Source: Bacteroidota bacterium (GTDB lineage: Bacteria > Bacteroidota > Bacteroidia > 2-12-FULL-35-15). From it: 64,000 nt of DNA. The position numbers and the translations under genes are program-made. The notes below the pieces were generated by a model that saw only the letters and a program-made list of their open reading frames with translations, was not told where the DNA came from and ran no database searches. Positions 34,992 through 43,506 of the stretch are shown piece after piece. The stretch's first letter is position 1. The number at the start of each line of letters is the position of its first letter. The stretch spans positions 372,001 to 436,000 of the forward strand of contig JAOQAE010000003.1 of NCBI GenBank assembly GCA_025963725.1, written 5' to 3'.

Positions 34992-36434
34992 ATGAGAATT
35001 CCATTTTCCAAAGAGCAAATAATAGATCGGATGAAATTCGAAAACCCCTGGTGGGAACAGGGGAGTATTGAAAACTATTATTTAAAAATGAAAAGACGGG
35101 AATATTTTCAACTTCTATTTCCTTTAATAACCGAAAGCAAGATCAAACGGGCTGTAGTTTTAATGGGACCCAGAAGAGTAGGTAAAACTGTTATGCTGTT
35201 TCAGTCTGTGCAAGAATTAATTACACAGGGAGTTCCTGTAAATAATATTTGCTATTTATCTGTAGAAACGCCTATTTATAATGGAATAGGGTTGGATGAG
35301 CTTTTAAATTATTATTTTGAAATAACCAATAACAATAGAAACTCTACGGGGTTGTACATTTTTTTTGATGAAATTCAATATCTGAAAAACTGGGAAGTAC
35401 ACTTAAAATCACTTGTAGACTCTTTTCATAATATTAAATTTATTGTATCCGGTTCGGCTGCTGCAGCTTTAAAACTAAAAAGCACCGAGTCCGGGGCGGG
35501 AAGATTTACAGACTTCGTGCTTCCTCCTCTTACCTTCCATGAATATCTTTCTCTTAAAGGAATTGAAGGGTTGATAAAAAATGCTGAAAATATGGGGACC
35601 GGATTGATAGATTACGAAACAACTGATATTAGTAGCTTAAATAAACATTTTATCGATTATATTAACTATGGCGGCTATCCGGAGGTTTCTCTTTCTACAG
35701 AAATACAATCAGATCCCGGACGGTATATCAGGAATGATATTATCGATAAAGTTTTATTAAGAGATTTGCCAATCCTGTATGGAATAGAGGATGTCCAGGA
35801 ATTGAATTCCTTATTTACTTATATAGCATATAATACAGGATGTGAAATGTCATTGGATTCCATTTCGCAATCTTCCGGGGTTTCAAAAAACACAATCAAA
35901 AAATACATTAGTTATTTAGAGGCTGCTTTTTTAATCTCAGTCATAAACCGCATAGACAATAATGGTAAAAAATTTAAACGGGCTAATTTTTTCAAAATTT
36001 ACCTTACCAACCCTTCATTAAGATGCGCATGCTTCTCTCCTATAAAAGAGGATGATAATTTTATGGGGAACTTAGTAGAAACTGCAATCTTCTCCCAATG
36101 GCAACACCAAGACGATCCACTTTATTATGCAAGATGGAAAAACGGCGAAGTTGACATTGTCTATCTTTCACCTGCAGATCAAAAACCTAGCTGGGGAATT
36201 GAAATCAAATGGTCTAACAAATGTGTAACGGACTGGTCGGAGTTGAAAAATTTAAAAGAATTTTGTACAACCCATAAAATTCGCAACCCTGCAATTACAA
36301 CCTACGACGTTTTAAAAGAAAAAAAACTTGATGGATTTAATTATTCGTTCGTTCCTTCCAGCTTATATTGTTATAATGTTGGCAGAAATCTATTCACAAG
36401 CAAAAACACAATATTAAGGCCGATTGACTTCTAA
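34992..36434 (+). CDS. AAA ATPase with DUF4143 domain
   Basis: A 480-residue AAA_14/DUF4143 protein. Walker A is MGPRRVGKTVML (K65), Walker B YIFFDEIQYL, and a sensor-1 Ser is in FIVSGSAAAAL. The LPPLTFHEYLSLKG motif and the C-terminal DUF4143 part follow. The latter contains a winged-helix-like region (SLDSISQSSGVSKNTIKKYISYLEAAFLI) and a GEVDIVYL ... GIEIKWS pattern resembling a PD-(D/E)xK fold. These proteins are widespread, poorly characterised and often move between genomes. Codon use is markedly AT-rich compared with kup and the TPR gene, suggesting acquisition. It is flanked by the hairpin at 34,921 and a terminator. Confidence 0.9.
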   Translation: MRIPFSKEQIIDRMKFENPWWEQGSIENYYLKMKRREYFQLLFPLITESKIKRAVVLMGPRRVGKTVMLFQSVQELITQGVPVNNICYLSVETPIYNGIGLDELLNYYFEITNNNRNSTGLYIFFDEIQYLKNWEVHLKSLVDSFHNIKFIVSGSAAAALKLKSTESGAGRFTDFVLPPLTFHEYLSLKGIEGLIKNAENMGTGLIDYETTDISSLNKHFIDYINYGGYPEVSLSTEIQSDPGRYIRNDIIDKVLLRDLPILYGIEDVQELNSLFTYIAYNTGCEMSLDSISQSSGVSKNTIKKYISYLEAAFLISVINRIDNNGKKFKRANFFKIYLTNPSLRCACFSPIKEDDNFMGNLVETAIFSQWQHQDDPLYYARWKNGEVDIVYLSPADQKPSWGIEIKWSNKCVTDWSELKNLKEFCTTHKIRNPAITTYDVLKEKKLDGFNYSFVPSSLYCYNVGRNLFTSKNTILRPIDF

Positions 36435-36469
36435 AAAAAATGCTCCCGGATTCCGGGAGCATTTTTTTT
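36433..36469. terminator. Bidirectional intrinsic terminator
   Basis: TGCTCCCGGA / TCCGGGAGCA stem flanked by AAAAAAAA and TTTTTTTT. It lies directly after the DUF4143 gene stop and 17 bp before the end of the convergent TPR gene, so it serves both. Confidence 0.92.
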
Positions 36470-36485
36470 ATTTCATTTAACTGTT

Positions 36486-38054
36486 CTAGCACTTCAATCC
36501 CGCAAGCACCTTCTTCGCTTGCGCATTGTTAGAATCCAATTCAATGATCTTCTGCATGTACAGCTTCACGTTCGGACAATCCTTCTTGCTTGCATGGTAG
36601 GCAGCAAGGTAATTGTAAGCCTGGATGAGGTTATCCTTGTTCTCTTCCGGCTTCACCTTGGTAAGGTACTCTTCATAATACTTGAGGGCCTGCCATTTCT
36701 CATTCTTAGGGTCCAGCTGGGAATTTGTTTTACCCCTCCACAGATAACCAACACCTTCATTCGGATGCGATTGGGTCACTTTCCCAAAAATGGAATCAGC
36801 GTTTATGAAATCCTTTGCATAATAATAAGCCCGGCCAAGCGCGATCGTATCATTTACATTGGGCTTGCCCTTTTCCATTTTCAGCTTATATGCTGCGATC
36901 GCCTCCGGATATTTCTTCATTTTCAGGTACGATGCTGCAATGTCGCCATTCAGCTCCACCTTCTCAGGCTGCATTTCCAGGGCTTTTGTGTAATCGAGCA
37001 CCGCCAGTGAATCCTTTGCATTTTTAGCATACAGCTTTGCACGGTATTCATAATCCTCGCCGGTTATTTTCAACGCGGAATTTTTAGAGGCCATATCAAA
37101 GAACTTGGTGAATGTGATGATCCCGTTAGCATAATCACCGCTTTCGAATTCCGAGCGGCCTTTGTAACGGTAGGTGTAAGCGTTGTTGGAATCGCATTTC
37201 AGTGCCTCAACAGCTGCTTCGATCGATTCTTTGTATTTCTTGGCAAGGTTCGACATTCCGGCATAGCGGCTCAATGCGCTGCAGTCCTGGTTCAGCTCCA
37301 CATAGCGCCTTGCATTATCGGCGGCATTCTGGTATTGCCCTGCGCGCAGGTAAATCTCTGCCATTTCGCGGTAAGCCGGCGCAAAGTTCGGATCAACGGC
37401 GATCGCTTTTTTATACGTTTCGATGGCAAGCGTATAGTTCTTTGCGCGGTTCCAGACTTGTCCCTGCCTCAATAAAGGCAATGGTGATTTCGCGTCCAGC
37501 GATCCGGCCTTTTCATAATTCTCGATCGCTTTTGTACCTTCATTCTGCTCCAGGTAAACATCGCCGATAGCGCGGGCGATCGCCGGGTTCTTAGGCTCCA
37601 GCTTGGCAGCCTGGTTCAGCAGCGTTAATGCTTCCGGTAAATTCTTGGTTTCGGCATTCGTGTACGCTTCCGCGATCTTCAGCAATACCGTTGCATTTTT
37701 ACCTGCTGCAAGCGTTGTTGCCTTGTAGAAATTCGCTTTCGCCTCGGTTTGCTTGCCGGCATACCACTGCACCTTGCCAAGGCCAACATACCCGAACGGA
37801 CTGGTAGCATTCACGTCCACAGCCTTCTGGTATTGCTCACCGGCTTTATCCGGCTGATCGTTGTTAAAGAAATTTTCGCCGTAATAGAACAGGAACTCGC
37901 CATTGTTTGGCTGTGACTGGATCAGCGATTTGTACATCGCATCGGCTTTTCCGAACTGTTCGCTGTTTGTCAGCTTGATGGCGTCATTTAATGTCTGGCC
38001 CAGCATCGCAGATGATACGATCATTGAAGCCACAAAAAATAGTTTGGTTCTCAT
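36486..38054 (-). CDS. Secreted/periplasmic tetratricopeptide-repeat protein
   Basis: A 522-residue protein from the ATG at 38,054 (MRTKLFFVASMIVSSAMLGQ), which gives a clean signal peptide; an upstream GTG at 38,066 is less likely. The mature part is a series of about 12 TPR units with the usual A/G-Y-A-x-P spacing (for example EQYQKAVDVNATSPFGYVGLG). It ends with a Cys-containing short tail (LAGLKC). TPR arrays mediate protein-protein contacts. It lies 12 bp downstream of the PstS-like lipoprotein at the end of the ExbB/ExbD/TonB operon and probably works with it in the periplasm. Confidence 0.88.
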   Translation of the reverse strand: MRTKLFFVASMIVSSAMLGQTLNDAIKLTNSEQFGKADAMYKSLIQSQPNNGEFLFYYGENFFNNDQPDKAGEQYQKAVDVNATSPFGYVGLGKVQWYAGKQTEAKANFYKATTLAAGKNATVLLKIAEAYTNAETKNLPEALTLLNQAAKLEPKNPAIARAIGDVYLEQNEGTKAIENYEKAGSLDAKSPLPLLRQGQVWNRAKNYTLAIETYKKAIAVDPNFAPAYREMAEIYLRAGQYQNAADNARRYVELNQDCSALSRYAGMSNLAKKYKESIEAAVEALKCDSNNAYTYRYKGRSEFESGDYANGIITFTKFFDMASKNSALKITGEDYEYRAKLYAKNAKDSLAVLDYTKALEMQPEKVELNGDIAASYLKMKKYPEAIAAYKLKMEKGKPNVNDTIALGRAYYYAKDFINADSIFGKVTQSHPNEGVGYLWRGKTNSQLDPKNEKWQALKYYEEYLTKVKPEENKDNLIQAYNYLAAYHASKKDCPNVKLYMQKIIELDSNNAQAKKVLAGLKC

Positions 38055-38066
38055 AATTATTTTCAC

Positions 38067-39005
38067 TTATTGAGTATTGATTTGTACCATTCTTACCGGG
38101 GCAATTGCAGGAATAAGGCCGGCTTTAAGAATAATGAGTTGTCCTTTATCACTGGCCACAAAAGAGACAAAACCCATGCCAAGGCCTGCCCGCGTTTGCC
38201 TGTTGATCATATACACGCTCCGGGTGAAGGGATAATCCTTCGTTTTTATATATGCCTGGTACGGTTTAAAAGCTTCCGCAGAGGAGTCCTTAGCGATTGC
38301 GAGCACTTTCACCTGCTTTAAAAAATTCTGTGTTGCAGGGTCATCGCTGTCGCTGATCCAGTTCACGCTCAGGATCCCGATCGCGTTCTTATTTTTGCTT
38401 ACATACTCTATAACCTCGGGGTTGGACTTAACGGCAAAAACATTTTTGGCGAATTTACTTCCCCCCAGCAATGTATCCTGCATATAACGGGCATTTGCAG
38501 AACCTGCGTTATCAAAGACCACATCGATCCTGTCCTTGCTCAATTTACTGTCTACCTGGCTCCAGAGTGAATCCTTTCCGAGAAGGATGGCCCGCACCTG
38601 CTCTATGGTAAGTGTGCTGTCGGGGTTTTCCGGGTTCACGAGAATGGCAATGGCATCTTCCGCGATCTTTGTGGAGATCGGGAAAATATTGGCCTGCTCG
38701 AATTGCTTGCGCTCGGCGGCGGTGATATCCCGGCACATCACGGCAACCTTGCATGAATCTTTGAGCACGCGGTCAAGGGCTTCATTCTCAGGAAGGTATT
38801 TTGCGTTCACATGCGCTTTGTCGTAAAGCGACTGAAATGTATAGATCTCCGTGTCGAACAGCTGTTGGTACGATTCGTCCACAACTATGCTGACCGTTCC
38901 GGATGTTGGCGTATCGGTGGGCTCATTCCCTGCCGGGCCGGATGCGCAGTAGCACAGGCAAAGGCATGCGAAAAGGAAAAGCAGGTTCTTATTCAGTTTT
39001 AACAT
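38067..39005 (-). CDS. PstS-like substrate-binding lipoprotein
   Basis: From the ATG at 39,005 the protein is 312 residues, with a lipobox LCYC and lipidated C20 (the longer frame to 39,083 lacks a signal). It has the PBP-like fold of phosphate ABC transporter binding proteins (GTVSIVVDESYQQLFDTEI ... AIGILSVNWISDSDD ... YPFTRSVYMINRQ). Phosphate-contact residues cannot be confirmed by eye, and no PstC, PstA or PstB is nearby. In Bacteroidota a PstS-like gene in a TonB/TPR context is common and may sense or bind another anion. The start overlaps the small membrane protein upstream by 17 bp, so it is translationally linked. Confidence 0.85.
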   Translation of the reverse strand: MLKLNKNLLFLFACLCLCYCASGPAGNEPTDTPTSGTVSIVVDESYQQLFDTEIYTFQSLYDKAHVNAKYLPENEALDRVLKDSCKVAVMCRDITAAERKQFEQANIFPISTKIAEDAIAILVNPENPDSTLTIEQVRAILLGKDSLWSQVDSKLSKDRIDVVFDNAGSANARYMQDTLLGGSKFAKNVFAVKSNPEVIEYVSKNKNAIGILSVNWISDSDDPATQNFLKQVKVLAIAKDSSAEAFKPYQAYIKTKDYPFTRSVYMINRQTRAGLGMGFVSFVASDKGQLIILKAGLIPAIAPVRMVQINTQ

Positions 39006-39243
39006 CTTCTTGCTTTGATTTCTGGTGGAGCGTGAATGCTTTGCGGAGATACCTCCGGTATCCCACGTAAAACCGCAACACACCCCATAAAATTAAAATA
39101 ATCCCGATCAGGAACCGGCTTTTCGGCAAAAGGTCGGCCCATACGTCCGTGAAAATAAATAAGATCCCGACTCCAAGGTAAAATGCGAGCAGCAGGAAGC
39201 CGGAATAAAAACGGACCTTATTAAAGATGTGCCTTGATTTCAT
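38989..39243 (-). CDS. Small two-helix membrane protein, paralogue of next gene
   Basis: An 84-residue protein with two hydrophobic segments (SGFLLLAFYLGVGILFIFTD and FLIGIILILWGVLRFYVGY). The FTD-x3-DL-x-P-x2-R-x3-GIILI pattern is shared with the gene at 39,240. Its last 17 bp overlap the PstS-like gene. It is followed by a charged C-terminal tail. Unknown function; probably structural or regulatory in the Exb/TonB module. Confidence 0.75.
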   Translation of the reverse strand: MKSRHIFNKVRFYSGFLLLAFYLGVGILFIFTDVWADLLPKSRFLIGIILILWGVLRFYVGYRRYLRKAFTLHQKSKQEDVKTE

Positions 39244-39458
39244 TCTTTGTCTGCTTTCCTGATCTTCTGAATGATCAGAATTACCCTGAATGATGCGTAA
39301 ACTATTAAAATGATCCCTACAGGTTTCCTGTTTGCGGGGAAGAGATCATACCCGATATCTGTAAATAAAAACAGTAACCCAAGTGCCAGATAAATCCCTA
39401 CCATAAAAAAATGAGTATAGTAGCGGAGCTTATTGGTTGAGTTACTGTCGAATATCAC
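39240..39458 (-). CDS. Small two-helix membrane protein, unknown
   Basis: A 72-residue protein with two hydrophobic segments (FFMVGIYLALGLLFLFTD and PVGIILIVYASFRVILII). It shares FTDxxxDLxPxxR and GIILI with the downstream gene, so the pair arose by duplication. Overlaps the next start by 4 bp (ATGA). It lies 48 bp downstream of TonB in the same direction. Confidence 0.72.
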   Translation of the reverse strand: MIFDSNSTNKLRYYTHFFMVGIYLALGLLFLFTDIGYDLFPANRKPVGIILIVYASFRVILIIQKIRKADKE

Positions 39459-39506
39459 GTGATTCGTAGTTGAGAACGGGCATTGGCCCTGTTCAGAGTT
39501 CCATTC

Positions 39507-40328
39507 CTATCTGATCGTAAACTTGATAGGCAGGTTGAACTGTACACGAACCTCCCTGCCATTTTGCTTACCAGGCTTCCAGCCCGGCATCGCCTTCACA
39601 ACGCGGATCGCTTCCTTATCGCAGCCCGGGCCTCCGTTCACACCTCTCAATACTTTCACATCGGTAATGCTTCCATCTTTTTCAACAACGAAGGTTACGT
39701 AGCAGGTACCGGAGATCCCGGCTTCCTTTTCCACCTGTGGATACTGAACGTTCTTCTGGATGAATTTCATCATTTCAGCTTCACCGCCCGGAAAGGTCGG
39801 CATCTGCTCAACAATGGTCAATGGCGCTTCCACAACAGGCTCAACCACGCCGTTACCGGATCCCTCGTCGGGAATTATAATGTCGTTATTGCCTTCACCT
39901 TCCTGTGTAACAGTGCTGATCTGGGGTGTTTCCTCTGTTTGAACCGGCGGAGGATCCTCTTCCACTTTTTCATCCTCAACAACCGGCGGCGTAAACTTTA
40001 CGGTTTCCATTACCGGCGGTGGTGGCGGCGGTGGCGGTGGCGGCTCCGTTTCATCAACAGGCGGAGGAGCGGTAAGGTCTACTGCAGTAATATCAACCGC
40101 TTCCACCTTTTCTTCCTTAGAGCTGTTAATCCAGTCCATAATTGCAGGAATGCTGATCAAAAACACAGAGGTCGCCGCAGTGATCAGCAGTGCAATAAAA
40201 ATTGTCCTGTTGTAGTTCCTGCGGATCTGGTAAGCACCGTAATCCTTGTGCTTGTATTCGAACACAAGGTCGTTCCGCCCTTCCGAAACAACATTGGTCC
40301 ATTCGTTAAATAATGTCTTTTGTGCCAT
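39507..40328 (-). CDS. tonB: TonB-family energy transducer
   Basis: A 273-residue protein. Residues 1-40 are cytoplasmic, with one membrane helix (TIFIALLITAATSVFLISI). A proline-rich periplasmic spacer follows (DETEPPPPPPPPPPVMETV). The C-terminal TonB domain (FPGGEAEMMKFIQKNVQYP ... ISGTCYVTFVVEKDGSITDV ... MPGWKPGKQNGREVRVQFN) is complete. It transmits proton-motive energy from ExbB/ExbD to outer-membrane TonB-dependent receptors. It follows ExbD by a single base. Confidence 0.94.
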   Translation of the reverse strand: MAQKTLFNEWTNVVSEGRNDLVFEYKHKDYGAYQIRRNYNRTIFIALLITAATSVFLISIPAIMDWINSSKEEKVEAVDITAVDLTAPPPVDETEPPPPPPPPPPVMETVKFTPPVVEDEKVEEDPPPVQTEETPQISTVTQEGEGNNDIIIPDEGSGNGVVEPVVEAPLTIVEQMPTFPGGEAEMMKFIQKNVQYPQVEKEAGISGTCYVTFVVEKDGSITDVKVLRGVNGGPGCDKEAIRVVKAMPGWKPGKQNGREVRVQFNLPIKFTIR

Positions 40329-40329
40329 T

Positions 40330-40986
40330 TTACTTTTTCTTTACAGTGTTTAAAATGTCAAGCTCGGCCTGTCCCATATCCACAATAGCATACTTCCCTA
40401 CATTGCAAACGTTCAGCTCATCGATCACATCGATCACGTTCTTGTAAACGGCTTTATCATCCGCCTTCACAAGGACTGTCAGTGCTTCTCTCTTTCCTTT
40501 CTCAGCAATTGCGAGGCGCTTATACGTTGTATCTGCGATCTCTTTCCTCTTGTACCTTTCTTCGAGCTTGTTCAGCGCATCAACTGTCGGTTTGTTCTTA
40601 TCCAATAAAATCTTGCGCAGGCCATCCTTGGAAAAATCAGTTCTTGTAAGGGTAGTTACAGGCTTTGCATCTTTGTTATTCGGGGCATAGAACTCGCCAT
40701 AATAATAAAAGATCGCGTCTTCCTTGTCGTCTTTTCCTTCACGGGTAACGATAAAAGTCAATGCATTATTAACTTTCATCGGTTTGTTATTAATATCCTT
40801 TGCAGGGAAATTGATCTCCATTGTTTTTGCCTTGTTGAACGTGGAGGTAAGGACGAAGAACGTAAGGAGAAGAAAGGCCAAATCCACCATTGGCGTCATA
40901 TCTATTCGTGTGGATGATTTCTTGGCGCGCTTCTTTTCATGTTTGCCATGACCACCGCCACCATCACCGGTATTTACTTCTGCCAT
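40330..40986 (-). CDS. exbD: ExbD/TolR-family biopolymer transporter (second)
   Basis: A 218-residue protein with a His/Lys/Gly-rich N-terminus (GDGGGGHGKHEKKRAKKSS). The usual RIDMTPMVDLAFLLLTFFVL membrane segment carries the conserved Asp (VDL). A periplasmic region follows and is longer than in E. coli ExbD. Works with ExbB as the proton-driven motor for TonB. The pair of ExbD genes in tandem is a common Bacteroidota arrangement; the reason for two is not known. Confidence 0.93.
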   Translation of the reverse strand: MAEVNTGDGGGGHGKHEKKRAKKSSTRIDMTPMVDLAFLLLTFFVLTSTFNKAKTMEINFPAKDINNKPMKVNNALTFIVTREGKDDKEDAIFYYYGEFYAPNNKDAKPVTTLTRTDFSKDGLRKILLDKNKPTVDALNKLEERYKRKEIADTTYKRLAIAEKGKREALTVLVKADDKAVYKNVIDVIDELNVCNVGKYAIVDMGQAELDILNTVKKK

Positions 40987-41059
40987 TTTTTAAATTTTAG
41001 CTTGTTAATTTAACAATCTCTTTTTCAGGATGCAGCGAACGCCGCTATTCCATAAATGA

Positions 41060-41710
41060 TTATTCAGATTCGAGGTTGGTGATCAGGTTGAAACGATAAA
41101 TATCCTTATCGGTAAACACTTTGATCACTTCCTTCACTGCAATGTAATTTGCCTGTCCGTCGGCTTTGATCGCAAAGCGCAGCGGCTCGTATTTGAAGGC
41201 ACGTCCAACGCTTTCCGCTTTGTCCTTCTGGGTTTTAGCTTGTCTTGCTGCTTCTATGCGGCCGAACTGGATCCAGTCACCTAATTCATTGTGCAGGGAA
41301 TCCATCGGGATGCCGGGAGAGTTTACTTTTAAACGCTGCGGATCATCCATATTGATGTATTCTTTCAGGCGCGACATCGGTACACCGAAGCTGGTCATTT
41401 TACCAAAACGCTCTTTTTCCTTTTCAGTGAATGTGATCTTGTATTGCTGTCCCATTTTCTCAAGGGTTTTCCTTCTTACATCATAATTATTGATGTTATA
41501 GAACGGCTTTCCTTTGTCATCCACAGTGATAAGGATCACGTTATCGGGCAATAACTTATCGGAGGTGGAAGATGGTGAATCAACAATAACAGGTTCGGAA
41601 ACCCTTACAGAAGCCGTAAGCATAAAGAATGTAACCAAAAGGAACGCAAGATCCACCATGGGTGTCATATCCAGCGATGGATTGCCTTTGGAAATCTTAA
41701 TTTTAGGCAT
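41060..41710 (-). CDS. exbD: ExbD/TolR-family biopolymer transporter (first)
   Basis: A 216-residue protein with an N-terminal SLDMTPMVDLAFLLVTFFML membrane helix carrying the conserved Asp. The periplasmic part includes VDDKGKPFYNINNYD and a C-terminal ALKFAIKADGQANYIAVKEVIK-like block. About 30% similar by eye to the next ExbD. Lies between ExbB and the second ExbD, gaps of 107 and 73 bp, so the genes may have separate translation controls. Confidence 0.92.
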   Translation of the reverse strand: MPKIKISKGNPSLDMTPMVDLAFLLVTFFMLTASVRVSEPVIVDSPSSTSDKLLPDNVILITVDDKGKPFYNINNYDVRRKTLEKMGQQYKITFTEKEKERFGKMTSFGVPMSRLKEYINMDDPQRLKVNSPGIPMDSLHNELGDWIQFGRIEAARQAKTQKDKAESVGRAFKYEPLRFAIKADGQANYIAVKEVIKVFTDKDIYRFNLITNLESE

Positions 41711-41817
41711 GTTTATATTGTTTTATGTTAAACAGACCGGGATCTGTTACTAAATTAATTGCTGTATCAATCACTCAAACACCCGGCATCAGCCGGGCAA
41801 GAGCGGCTGTTAATGTA

Positions 41818-42612
41818 TTATTTTGCGTTTACAGACTGGATGATGCTGTAACCTGCTTCGTCCATGCTGTAAGTGATCGCGTCAACGCGGGTTGAGAAGT
41901 AGTTGTACATCACAATTCCAACGATAGAGGAAACGATACCAACAAGGGTGTTGATAAGCGCCTCGGAGATACCCGTTGCAAGAGCTGTTGTATCAGGAGC
42001 ACCTGCATTTGCAAGAGCGGCGAATGAACGGATCATCCCGAGTACTGTTCCAACCAGACCACCTAATGTTGCGATGGTAGCGCAGGTAGAAATGATCACC
42101 AGGTTTTTGGAAAGCATCGGTAATTCAAGAGCGGTAGCTTCTTCGATCTCTTTCTGAAGAGCTGCTTCTTTTGCGTCGTGATCGAGCGTAGTGTCATTTC
42201 CTACTTTTTCAAGCTTCTCAACACCTGCACGAACAACGTTTGCAAGAGAGCCCTGCTGCTTGTTGCATGCTGCGATCGCTTCAGCATATTGCCTGTTTGC
42301 AACCAGCGACTGGATGTTACGAACGAAAGCTGTTACATTTCCCCTGCCTTTTGCCTTGGAGATAGTGATAAGGCGCTCGATGGAAAAGGTAATGATAATG
42401 ATAAGGATAGCGATCAGCAAAGGCACGATGAACCCGCCCTTGTACATTGTTCCAAGGAAATTCCCGTCTTTCGGATGGCCTTCCGCATCAAAATGAGATG
42501 GTGATCCAAGGATAAAGTAGTAAATAAGTTCTCCTACTACTACTGCCGCTACGATAGCTACAAACGCAGACATAAAACTGAATCCGCCCGATGTTGATTT
42601 TTGGTTACTCAT
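41818..42612 (-). CDS. exbB: ExbB/TolQ/MotA proton channel protein
   Basis: A 264-residue inner-membrane protein. The first helix is VAIVAAVVVGELIYYFILG and the second LLIAILIIIITFSIERLI. The C-terminal pair forms the channel (LVIISTCATIATLGGLVGTVLGMI, ALINTLVGIVSSIVGIVMYNYF). The TVLGMIRSFAALA motif is canonical for TolQ/ExbB. First gene of the Exb-TonB-PstS-TPR operon. No clear promoter could be assigned in the 279-bp gap upstream, which holds no other visible gene. Confidence 0.93.
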   Translation of the reverse strand: MSNQKSTSGGFSFMSAFVAIVAAVVVGELIYYFILGSPSHFDAEGHPKDGNFLGTMYKGGFIVPLLIAILIIIITFSIERLITISKAKGRGNVTAFVRNIQSLVANRQYAEAIAACNKQQGSLANVVRAGVEKLEKVGNDTTLDHDAKEAALQKEIEEATALELPMLSKNLVIISTCATIATLGGLVGTVLGMIRSFAALANAGAPDTTALATGISEALINTLVGIVSSIVGIVMYNYFSTRVDAITYSMDEAGYSIIQSVNAK

Positions 42613-42891
42613 ATTGCTTTTTTTTGGGTTTTTAATTATTTGTTTTTCTCGGTTAATATAATGTAAAATTGAATTTCCTGATGATCCTTATAACCTGCTT
42701 TTTTCCTAACAGGGCACCAAACATACTAAATCTATTTTGAATTGAAAAATTTATCACAGAAGTTAATCTTTTAATAGAATACTGCGGATTACTAACCACG
42801 AAATAAGCGTTTATATTGCAGCCTTAACAGCGCATTTATTAAGTGGTGGCTTTTGGCAAATGAAAGGCGGTAAAGGTAATTTAGCGGTGCG

Positions 42892-43506
42892 CTATTTTTT
42901 CCTTTTCAGGTACGGAATTACAAGGGGGATGAGCGTGATGATGATAAGGCTGATAAAAATGAGCCTTAAATTTTCCTGCACCCAGGTATAGGTGCCGAGG
43001 TAATAGCCAAGGCTTCCGAGCGTACCGATCCAGGCAATGGCGCCTACAATGTTATACACCATGAACATCCGGAAGTCGACCTTCACAATTCCCGCAAAAA
43101 TGGGGGCAAAAGTGCGGATAATGGGAACAAAACGACCGAAAATGAGTGTTTTTCCGCCATTTTTTTCATAATATGCCTTGGTAAGCTCAAGATGCCTTTT
43201 CCGGAAAATGAGTGAATCCTTCTTCTCGAACATTGCCGGGCCTACCTTGTAGCCAAATGCATAGCCTACGCAATTGCCGAGGATCGCGGCAAGGCATAGC
43301 AGGGTGATCAGCTCTAAAAGGTTAACGCCGAGCAATTCCGGCTTCAGCACGCAAATGATCCCTGAAAGGAAGATGAGATTGTCGCCGGGAAGAAAAAATC
43401 CGATCAGCAGCCCGGTTTCGGCAAACACGACAAACAGCAGCAGGGCAAGCCCGCCATACTGGATGATGGATTGCGGGTCGGTAAGCTGTTTGAAGAATTC
43501 AAGCAT
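42892..43506 (-). CDS. DedA-family membrane protein
   Basis: A 204-residue protein of the VTT/SNARE-associated fold. Signature stretches are ETGLLIGFFLPGDNLIFLSG near the N-terminus and FGRFVPIIRTFAPIFAGIVKVDFRMF (F/Y-x-R-x3-R-x2-P) in the second half. DedA proteins act as scramblase- or flippase-like transporters, some for undecaprenyl phosphate or phosphatidylethanolamine, and support envelope homeostasis. The start overlaps the end of the upstream symporter gene by 8 bp. Confidence 0.92.
   Translation of the reverse strand: MLEFFKQLTDPQSIIQYGGLALLLFVVFAETGLLIGFFLPGDNLIFLSGIICVLKPELLGVNLLELITLLCLAAILGNCVGYAFGYKVGPAMFEKKDSLIFRKRHLELTKAYYEKNGGKTLIFGRFVPIIRTFAPIFAGIVKVDFRMFMVYNIVGAIAWIGTLGSLGYYLGTYTWVQENLRLIFISLIIITLIPLVIPYLKRKK

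Noticed and set aside
36486-39005. Pst phosphate ABC operon
   Set aside because: Only the binding-protein-like gene is present. PstC, PstA, PstB and PhoU are absent, so it is described as part of the TonB-linked module instead.
39483-40313. Plus-strand ORF of 276 codons opposite TonB
   Set aside because: It is antisense to the proline-rich and C-terminal TonB domains, and its sequence is rich in Arg, Phe and His from the complementary codons.
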